From: Candidatus Thalassarchaeaceae archaeon
GTDB lineage: Archaea > Thermoplasmatota > Poseidoniia > Poseidoniales > Thalassarchaeaceae
Direction of reading: 5' to 3'
DNA: 44,766 bases
NCBI GenBank assembly: GCA_023700245.1
Contig: JAJPRE010000011.1
Span: 1-44,766, forward strand
The notes below the pieces were generated by a model. That model was given only the letters and a program-made list of their open reading frames with translations. It did not search any database and was not told the origin of the DNA. Position numbers and translations under genes: made by a program. Shown piece after piece: positions 39,243 through 44,766 of this stretch (the first letter of the stretch is position 1; every line of letters begins with the position of its first letter).

Positions 39243-42110
39243 ATGAGTAATGATGGACAAGAATCAAATTTAGAAAAAATTTCTAAATTTACAAATAATA
39301 TAAAGCGAAAATTCAGAGGAGCAACTACTACCAATTTACTTACAATGTTTCCAGCATTAACTGTTATTTTTTGTCTATTAATAACAGGTTTTTTTACTAC
39401 TCATTCAGGTGTTAATGATTGTAGAACAGGATATGAGCCAAGTTGGTGTAGTGAAGAGGCTGCATTGAATGTAAATGGTGAAATGGATGTTTATCTTCCT
39501 GAGTCCACGGACCCTTCAAGTTCGAAAAATCTTCTTGAAGAAGTTGGAGAAAATTGGACAACAAATATTATGATTGTTTACGTAGAATCCGAAGATTATA
39601 ATATTACGCAAAAATTAATTTTAGATGAATTAGATCAGATTGAAAGAAGTATTAATTCCAATAGAAATGATAGAGGTGATGATGATTCCATTGTATATGT
39701 ATTATCCATATCTACTGTCATAAAAGAAGTTAATTCTAGTGCAGGACGTCTTATGAAGGCGTTTTTTAATGGTGTTGCCGACGCAACTGGAAATGAAGAT
39801 TTTTCTGATTCTGCAAATGATACAATAGATTCTCAATCTGATCTAATTGGAAATTATGCGATACCCGAAGAACAAGATAGGATAGATCGGATATTGGAAG
39901 AGATGCCGCAAAATGCATTAGATAAGTTAGTTCGGGACGTAGGAACTTTTGATGCTGCTGGAAACCAAGTGAATGTATCAGCAAAACATTGGAACAGGGG
40001 CGTATTAATTTTTGGGATTTCTGGAAATCTAGATAAAGATGGAGATGGAATAGATGATGATGGAGGTATTCCAGGAATAATTGAAAGAACACAATTAATA
40101 ATTGATAAAATTTCTATTGATAATAAATGGAAAGAACGTAACTTGACTATGACATTAACGGGCCCTACGCCTTTAACTAATGCCATTACAGAAGAGTCTT
40201 TTAAACTTTTTTGGACTGTATTTCCAGTTGGAGTAGTAGCAGTTTCATTTGGATTATTTTTATTCCATTGTGATTTATTACAAACAGGCAGGATTAGATT
40301 TGTTCAGGGCGTTAAAGTAGTTATTATTACTGGTCTACCGACATTATGTTCCGTATGGATAACATTGGGAATAATTGGTTTTTCTAATTATGAAGTAACT
40401 ATGACTGTAATAATTGTAGGGCCGATTGTTTTGGCATTGGGAGTTTCATATGGACTTCACATCACCAATAGATATGCAGAGGCAAAAGGTAGCCCTAGGG
40501 AGAAAATAGATGAGGCGTTAAATTCTACAGGAAAGGCTGTATTTTTATCTGCGACTACAACGATAATAGGATTTATATCTTTAGTTTTTACTCCTATGCG
40601 GCCAATACAAACTGTAGGGTGGTCATTGGCAGGAGGAATTGTTGTTGTATACTTAATGACTATGTTAATGGTACCAAATTTGACATTATTACTGGATTTA
40701 AAAAAGCCCTCCCACCCTCCACCCAAATTATTTACAAATGCGGTAGAAGTTCCAGTTAATTGGACAAAGGTATCTCTATCAGTATTTTTATTATTGATGT
40801 TAATATCTGCAGGAATATCTAGGCAAAATATAGAAGAAAACATTGACTTATTGGACATGGCACCAGAAGAAATTGCTGCCGTTCAAAAAATGAAGGTGTA
40901 CTCTGATGAATTTGACTCAGGTCAACCAGGTTTTATATTGGTAAAAGCACCAATTGGTGCTGAACCTTCATTTTCATTCACTGCTGATCACCCTTATGGC
41001 AACCTAGAAGGTATAGAGGAATTGGCGGCTGAATGTGATCGAATTGAAAATACTAGTGCTGTGTCTGTAGTATTTCTTATGAAAGCAATAGCAGTTGGAG
41101 TAAATATTTCAGGTTCGCCCATATTGGATTTATTAGATGAGCTGCCACTACCGGGCGCTATTGACGATGCAGCAGAATTAATATTTGATAGAGAAGCTTC
41201 AGGAAATGCCTCATTTTGGGCAGCATTAGATACTTTAGATGCACAAGAAGATGATGGCGGCAGGCAAATACAAAACTTTTTGTTATACGTATTCTACAAT
41301 ACCCTAACAGACGAAATGAGGGAATTTTTCATATCTGATGATTTTGATAAAAATTTAATCTATATTGATATGCCGTTTTTAGACAGTCAATCAACTTCTA
41401 AGGCAGTCAATCTTATCAATTTAAAGACTGAAAGTGCAGGAAAAAAAGAATATTCAATAGATGCTACTAATTTAATTGGTGTGGCCCCAATAACTATTGA
41501 AATTAATGAAATGATTGTAGGATCGCAATGGAATTCATTATTTTTCGCCCTAGGGTTTACAGTATTGACATTAGCATTAGTATTTAGAGATTTGAGATAT
41601 GCCTTACTCACTACCGTTCCGGTTGGATTTACCGTTGGAATGCAGTGGATAGTAATGGATACTAATGGCGTACCCCTTAATCTAGTTACAGTTATGATTG
41701 GTTCCATTTTGGTTGGTGTTGGAGTTGATTTTTCAATTCATATTGCTAATAGAGTGAAAGAACTAGGGGGAGATCTAGATGCCATAAAAACAGCTTGTGC
41801 AAGTACAGGCATGAGTTTGTTCGAGGCAACTACTGTAACTGCTGCTGGAATGTCCTGTGCTTTTCTAATACCAATACCTGCCATAAAACCCTTCGTTGCT
41901 GTTATAATAGTACTTTTAATTATAGCTGCATTGTCTGCTTTATTGTTACTACCCGCTATATATTCATTATTTGTCAAAATGAATTGGGGCTTGACTGGGG
42001 GAGTTGAAAATATGGTTAAAGCGGCAGGCATCAGAAGAGCAATTGTTAGAGACGATATAGATGTAATAGATGCGGCATTATTATTCGGTAATTCCGAAGA
42101 TGCTTGGTAG
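39243..42110 (+). CDS. RND/MMPL-superfamily exporter (HAE3-like)
   Basis: 955 residues, two homologous halves. Helix 1 at about 33-50, a large extracytoplasmic loop (about 51-310), five helices (about 312-470; FWTVFPVGVVAVSFG, GPIVLALGVSYGLHITNRYAEA, STGKAVFLSATTTIIGFISL), helix 7 near 502-520, a second outside loop, then five helices at the end (FALGFTVLTLALVF, GSILVGVGVDFSIHIANRVKEL, TGMSLFEATTVTAAGMSCAF). The GVxYxxH/GVDFSIHIANR motifs are the proton-relay-like segments of archaeal and bacterial RND exporters. An acidic DKDGDGIDDDGG stretch in loop 1 looks like a Ca-binding loop. The substrate is unknown; lipids or hydrophobic compounds are usual. It overlaps the longer frame of the next gene. 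Confidence 0.9.
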   Translation: MSNDGQESNLEKISKFTNNIKRKFRGATTTNLLTMFPALTVIFCLLITGFFTTHSGVNDCRTGYEPSWCSEEAALNVNGEMDVYLPESTDPSSSKNLLEEVGENWTTNIMIVYVESEDYNITQKLILDELDQIERSINSNRNDRGDDDSIVYVLSISTVIKEVNSSAGRLMKAFFNGVADATGNEDFSDSANDTIDSQSDLIGNYAIPEEQDRIDRILEEMPQNALDKLVRDVGTFDAAGNQVNVSAKHWNRGVLIFGISGNLDKDGDGIDDDGGIPGIIERTQLIIDKISIDNKWKERNLTMTLTGPTPLTNAITEESFKLFWTVFPVGVVAVSFGLFLFHCDLLQTGRIRFVQGVKVVIITGLPTLCSVWITLGIIGFSNYEVTMTVIIVGPIVLALGVSYGLHITNRYAEAKGSPREKIDEALNSTGKAVFLSATTTIIGFISLVFTPMRPIQTVGWSLAGGIVVVYLMTMLMVPNLTLLLDLKKPSHPPPKLFTNAVEVPVNWTKVSLSVFLLLMLISAGISRQNIEENIDLLDMAPEEIAAVQKMKVYSDEFDSGQPGFILVKAPIGAEPSFSFTADHPYGNLEGIEELAAECDRIENTSAVSVVFLMKAIAVGVNISGSPILDLLDELPLPGAIDDAAELIFDREASGNASFWAALDTLDAQEDDGGRQIQNFLLYVFYNTLTDEMREFFISDDFDKNLIYIDMPFLDSQSTSKAVNLINLKTESAGKKEYSIDATNLIGVAPITIEINEMIVGSQWNSLFFALGFTVLTLALVFRDLRYALLTTVPVGFTVGMQWIVMDTNGVPLNLVTVMIGSILVGVGVDFSIHIANRVKELGGDLDAIKTACASTGMSLFEATTVTAAGMSCAFLIPIPAIKPFVAVIIVLLIIAALSALLLLPAIYSLFVKMNWGLTGGVENMVKAAGIRRAIVRDDIDVIDAALLFGNSEDAW

Positions 42111-42148
42111 ATAATAAGATTCATGTATTAGATAATAGAGAGAGTAAA

Positions 42149-42616
42149 ATGTTAAAGTATTGGCTAATGAAAAGTGAATTAAATGTTTACCCTTGGGATA
42201 AATTAGTATCTGATGGTTCGACACACTGGGACGGAGTAAGAAATTATCAAGCTAGAAATTTTATGAGAGATAATATGAAATTAGGCGACCTAGTATTATT
42301 CTATCATTCTAATTGTAAACCTCCGCATGTAGCAGGTATAGCTAAGATTTGTAAAGAATCATATCCAGATTTTACATCATGGGATGTTAATTCAAATTAT
42401 TATGATGAAAAGTCTACTCCCGAAAATCCTAGATGGTTTATGGTTGACATAGAACCTGTTGTAAAAACTAAAAAAATTACACTTCCTGAAATGAGAGAGA
42501 ATCCAATGTTGGAAGGGATGCCATTATTGAGAAAAGGTAGTCGACTATCAGTACAACCTGTTCCAGAAGAATTTTTTAAAATCATATGTGAATTAAGTAA
42601 CTTGAATGAAATATAG
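42149..42616 (+). CDS. EVE-domain protein (THYN1-like)
   Basis: 155 residues from ATG 42149 (MLKYWLMKSELNVYPW), the family start; the frame is open from 42104, overlapping the RND gene. The EVE (PUA-like) fold shows WLMKSEL, WDGVRNYQARNFM, GDLVLFYHSNCKPPHVAGIA, WFMVDIEPV and LLRKGSRLSVQPVPEEFFKII, very like THYN1. EVE domains bind modified bases in DNA or RNA (for example 5-methylcytosine derivatives); no partner nuclease is next to it. Stop lies just before the SRP RNA on the other strand. Confidence 0.92.
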   Translation: MLKYWLMKSELNVYPWDKLVSDGSTHWDGVRNYQARNFMRDNMKLGDLVLFYHSNCKPPHVAGIAKICKESYPDFTSWDVNSNYYDEKSTPENPRWFMVDIEPVVKTKKITLPEMRENPMLEGMPLLRKGSRLSVQPVPEEFFKIICELSNLNEI

Positions 42617-42631
42617 GGTGGGCATGTTCTC

Positions 42632-42933
42632 GGTGGACGTACGTTACCATAGATGATATGCCATCAATCTCCTCCACTCCGCTATCCCAAGGCATCCATT
42701 ATTCTCAGTAGGGCTGCTCGCTTCCGCGCCTGACCTGTTTCCCAAGTGTAAAGTGGTCATGACTTCCCTTCGGAAGAAATTTCCACTAACATGGATCTCT
42801 TGGGGGCGAAGCATCGTCGTTAACCGATGAGTCATCAGTGGTTCGTCTACGCCGCCCTCGAACTTCAGGTCACCATTATCAACGATTTGTGAATTGTAGA
42901 ACACGTCAACGCTCCCCCTAGCCCGTCCATCCC
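42632..42933 (-). ncRNA. SRP RNA (7S), archaeal type
   Basis: About 300 nt, GC-rich within AT-rich surroundings. The minus strand has the domain IV (helix 8) hallmark CAGGTCAGGCGCGGAAGCG followed by AGCAGCCCTACTG (motif core 42713-42735): the GGTCAGG symmetric loop, a GGAAG tetraloop-region and the AGCAGCC return strand that bind SRP54. The ends pair as archaeal helix 1: TGGACG near the 5' end (42924-42929) with CGTCCA near the 3' end (42634-42639), extended by flanking GG/CC. Ends are accurate to perhaps 10-15 nt. An 86-codon frame on the same strand (42644-42904) is a chance ORF in this RNA. Confidence 0.93.
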
Positions 42934-42960
42934 ATCATCCCATAACGTATCAATTAATCC

Positions 42961-42967
42961 ATTTTAA
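42961..42967 (-). promoter_or_regulatory. Possible TATA box for the SRP RNA gene
   Basis: On the minus strand this reads CTTAAAAT-like (TTAAAAT), about 27 bp upstream of the predicted 5' end of the SRP RNA, the normal archaeal TATA-to-start distance. It overlaps the end of the CcmE-like gene. Confidence 0.45.
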
Positions 42968-43356
42968 GAATTATCAACTGTTTCGTATTTTGAAGGGCAG
43001 CCCGTTATAACTTCTGTAGCGAATAAGGTCCATTGACCATCTACATTTATTAATTTACCCTTGATTGCAACCGTTAATCCTTCATGGAATCCTTCAGGTA
43101 GTGATGCTCCTGAATAATCAACTGAAATTACGTAATTTATTCCCGATATATTAAAAAAATTATCACCCAATGATAAACTGGAATTTTCGACTTCACCTCT
43201 GACAAAAATATCTAGGTTACCGTATTCATCTGGTTCTTTCATGATATCATCAACAGAATATTGTATATCTGGATCTACTGTCAAAAGCATTAAAAAAAAT
43301 ATCATAAACATAGAGAAGCCAATTATAAATAATTTAGTAAATTTATTTGTAATCAT
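42964..43356 (-). CDS. ccmE: CcmE-like cytochrome c maturation protein, CxxxY type
   Basis: 130 residues: an N-terminal membrane anchor (about 8-26) and an extracytoplasmic OB-fold domain. CcmE blocks are seen: DIFVRGEVENSSL, NYVISVDYSGASLPEGFHEG, LTVAIKGKL and LFATEVITGCPSKYE at the C-terminus. CcmE carries heme covalently to apocytochromes c; in most bacteria the ligand is His in H-x3-Y, here the motif is Cys120-x3-Tyr124, the known archaeal/deltaproteobacterial variant of System I. No other ccm gene is in the window. Same strand as pyrD, 27 bp downstream of it. Confidence 0.85.
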   Translation of the reverse strand: MITNKFTKLFIIGFSMFMIFFLMLLTVDPDIQYSVDDIMKEPDEYGNLDIFVRGEVENSSLSLGDNFFNISGINYVISVDYSGASLPEGFHEGLTVAIKGKLINVDGQWTLFATEVITGCPSKYETVDNS

Positions 43357-43383
43357 TGTAGCATCCTCATTATGTTTTTTAGA

Positions 43384-44487
43384 TTATACTGAATTATATC
43401 CAACTGCTTCGGAAATATTTTCAAATCCTTCATCTATACGTCGCTTTTTAATCCCTTTAACAATATTTGAAACTACAGATGGGCCTTGAAATACTAATGA
43501 TGAATATAATTGCATTAGCGAAGCTCCAGATGTTATAGCAGACCAAGCTGTATCAGGTGATTCGATACCTCCGACGCCTATTATTGGATAATTACCATTT
43601 GTATGCCCGTGTATTAGTTTTATAACTTCTAAAGATCTATTATGTAAAGGCCTACCCGATAAACCACCTTCTTGGGATAATATTTTTCGTGATTTAGTAT
43701 TCATAGGTATTGGTTTCTTTATAGTAGTATTAGTAGCGATAAAACCGTCAATATTATGTCTTATTGACGTATCTACCGAATCAATAATTTGATCATCACC
43801 TCTGTCAGGTGAAAGTTTCAATAATATTGGTTTATACACGGTCGCATTATCCCTAACTTTCATACATTCGGATAGGATTAAATCTAGATATGACTTATTT
43901 TGAAGTTCCCTAAGATTAGGAGTGTTGGGAGAAGATACATTCAACACAAAAATATCAGCATAATCCCATAATATTTCCAATGTTTCAGAGTAATCTTGAG
44001 GTGCATTATCATTAGATGTTTTACTAGAACGTCCAATGTTTGCAGCGATAGGGATGCTAGGCCAATTACCAGCGGATTTACGTTGATTTAATTTATCTTT
44101 TATGTTAATTGCACCTGGATTATTCAAACCCATTCTGTTAATGAGGGCATGTTCTTTTTCTGCTCTAAACATTCTAGGTTTAGGATTACCATCTTGAGGA
44201 AATCTGGTTACGCCTCCATATTCACCCCAAGAAAACCCCAGGGAAGGCCACGAAGACAAAACATCTGCCCCTTTATCAAAACCTGCGGCTAATCCAAGTG
44301 GGTGCCTAAATAGGTTATTCAAAACAGTAATTGGTTCATCAGGTGCACCGTATATAGAATTTAGTAGTCGTTGTCCAGCTGTACTTTCATCAATTTTTGA
44401 CAATATATTGATACTGTTCTTATGGGCTTTTTCAGAATCCATTACCTTCAGGATAGGCCTAACAAAACTACGATAAGGCAATCCCAT
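43384..44487 (-). CDS. pyrD: Dihydroorotate dehydrogenase (quinone), class 2
   Basis: 367 residues. Class 2 features: an N-terminal helical quinone/membrane-contact region (YRSFVRPILKVMDSEKAH), PLGLAAGFDKGADV, the FMN-contact GEYGGVTRFPQDGNPKPRMFR, NRMGLNNPGA and the catalytic Ser in FVLNVSSPNTPNLRELQ (class 1 enzymes have Cys). IGVGGIESPDTAWSAITSGASLMQLYSSLVFQGP closes the barrel. It oxidises dihydroorotate to orotate in pyrimidine synthesis and reduces quinone, so the organism should have a quinone pool. ccmE-like gene follows. Confidence 0.95.
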   Translation of the reverse strand: MGLPYRSFVRPILKVMDSEKAHKNSINILSKIDESTAGQRLLNSIYGAPDEPITVLNNLFRHPLGLAAGFDKGADVLSSWPSLGFSWGEYGGVTRFPQDGNPKPRMFRAEKEHALINRMGLNNPGAINIKDKLNQRKSAGNWPSIPIAANIGRSSKTSNDNAPQDYSETLEILWDYADIFVLNVSSPNTPNLRELQNKSYLDLILSECMKVRDNATVYKPILLKLSPDRGDDQIIDSVDTSIRHNIDGFIATNTTIKKPIPMNTKSRKILSQEGGLSGRPLHNRSLEVIKLIHGHTNGNYPIIGVGGIESPDTAWSAITSGASLMQLYSSLVFQGPSVVSNIVKGIKKRRIDEGFENISEAVGYNSV

Positions 44488-44539
44488 ATATTGTCCGAGA
44501 CGGCAATATTCTTCAATAGTTGTGTACCATAGTGTAACA

Positions 44540-44766
44540 ATGAACCCGATAGCTTATGATTTAGCATTGTGGGAAATTAGTAGGAGAGTCTTAAAATCAG
44601 AAAAATTGAATTTCATAATTGATGACCATTTGGAAGTTAACATTCAAAAATTAAATAATAAAATTTCAGATTTGGCGCCAACAGTATTGTTAAGTATAAC
44701 TAAATCTAAAACTACAAATTCAACTGAAATCATAATAGAAAACAATAATGAAATAATGGGAATAAT
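44540..44766 (+). CDS. Partial hypothetical protein (5' end only)
   Basis: Begins ATG at 44540 and runs open to the window end (75 complete codons). It begins MNPIAYDLALWEISRRVLKS; what follows is hydrophilic and Asn/Lys/Ile-rich, with EIIIENNNEIMGI at the cut. Not recognised. Divergent from pyrD, with about 50 bp between the start codons. Confidence 0.55.
   Translation, partial: MNPIAYDLALWEISRRVLKSEKLNFIIDDHLEVNIQKLNNKISDLAPTVLLSITKSKTTNSTEIIIENNNEIMGI

Noticed and set aside
40457-40858. Antisense ORFs within the RND exporter gene
   Set aside because: Reverse-strand shadows of membrane-helix codons; no family resemblance.
42644-42904. 86-codon ORF on the minus strand
   Set aside because: It lies inside the SRP RNA, has the composition of structured RNA and no protein-like pattern.
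1-44766. CRISPR arrays, insertion sequences, integrases or prophage genes
   Set aside because: No regularly spaced direct repeats, transposase, integrase or terminal inverted repeats were seen. The window looks like core chromosome.

Overview
The window is a gene-dense, AT-rich piece of an archaeal chromosome. Archaeal or archaeal/eukaryotic markers are spread along it: the ribosomal proteins eS19, eL39, eL31 and eS17, the transcription factor MBF1, a proteasome-activating nucleotidase, Kae1, Tsr3, TrmJ, an archaeal SRP (7S) RNA and a preQ0 pathway that probably serves archaeosine. These sit among genes of bacterial flavour: GTP cyclohydrolase I, folate-dependent histidine degradation, YdeP/FdhD and YgfZ. 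The mixture, the low GC, the RND exporter and several unrecognised membrane proteins suggest an uncultivated marine Thermoplasmatota lineage (Marine Group II/III, Poseidoniia-like). That placement is an inference and needs a phylogeny.

Layout. 1-4.5 kb: small membrane proteins, a predicted heavy-metal (Mn) exporter with its DtxR/MntR regulator and two operator-like boxes, a DUF4126 protein and a CNNM/CorB-like protein. 4.5-9.2 kb: MetRS, then Tsr3 and MBF1 on the minus strand, then PAN. 9.2-17 kb: histidine utilisation. Glutamate formimidoyltransferase, formimino-THF cyclodeaminase, urocanase, histidine ammonia-lyase and an AlaX editing protein run in one direction. Imidazolonepropionase lies apart on the other strand, beyond tRNA-Val and a tiny zinc-ribbon gene. 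Together they turn histidine into glutamate plus 5,10-methenyl-THF. 17-21.4 kb: Kae1, an unknown basic protein, a SlyD-like FKBP, the methylmalonyl-CoA mutase large subunit and methylmalonyl-CoA epimerase. 21.4-24.7 kb: a tight preQ0 operon (ribbon-helix-helix protein, FolE, QueE, a QueC-MsrB fusion, QueD). 24.7-26.6 kb: TrmJ and four ribosomal proteins on the minus strand. 26.7-30 kb: an unknown membrane protein, a PqqD-like/small membrane protein/flavin reductase operon and a TPR protein. 30-34.5 kb: a YdeP-type molybdopterin oxidoreductase and FdhD, divergent from an A-type Fe-S carrier and YgfZ. 34.5-44.8 kb: an unknown membrane protein, a D-2-hydroxyacid dehydrogenase, ValRS, an RND exporter, an EVE-domain protein, the SRP RNA, a CcmE-like protein of the Cys type, class 2 dihydroorotate dehydrogenase and the start of an unknown gene.

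The most unusual item is the QueC-MsrB fusion in the preQ0 operon. Its QueC half has lost all four canonical zinc cysteines (Ser, Ser, Ser, Asp instead), and a complete methionine sulfoxide reductase B domain with its own Cys4 zinc site follows in the same frame. Other points are the long, animal-like urocanase, two DtxR-type boxes exactly 22 bp apart, three genes shorter than about 55 codons recovered by direct reading (DUF5679-like, ribbon-helix-helix, eL39), and an SRP RNA that carries a spurious ORF. No CRISPR array, insertion sequence, prophage or defence island was seen.
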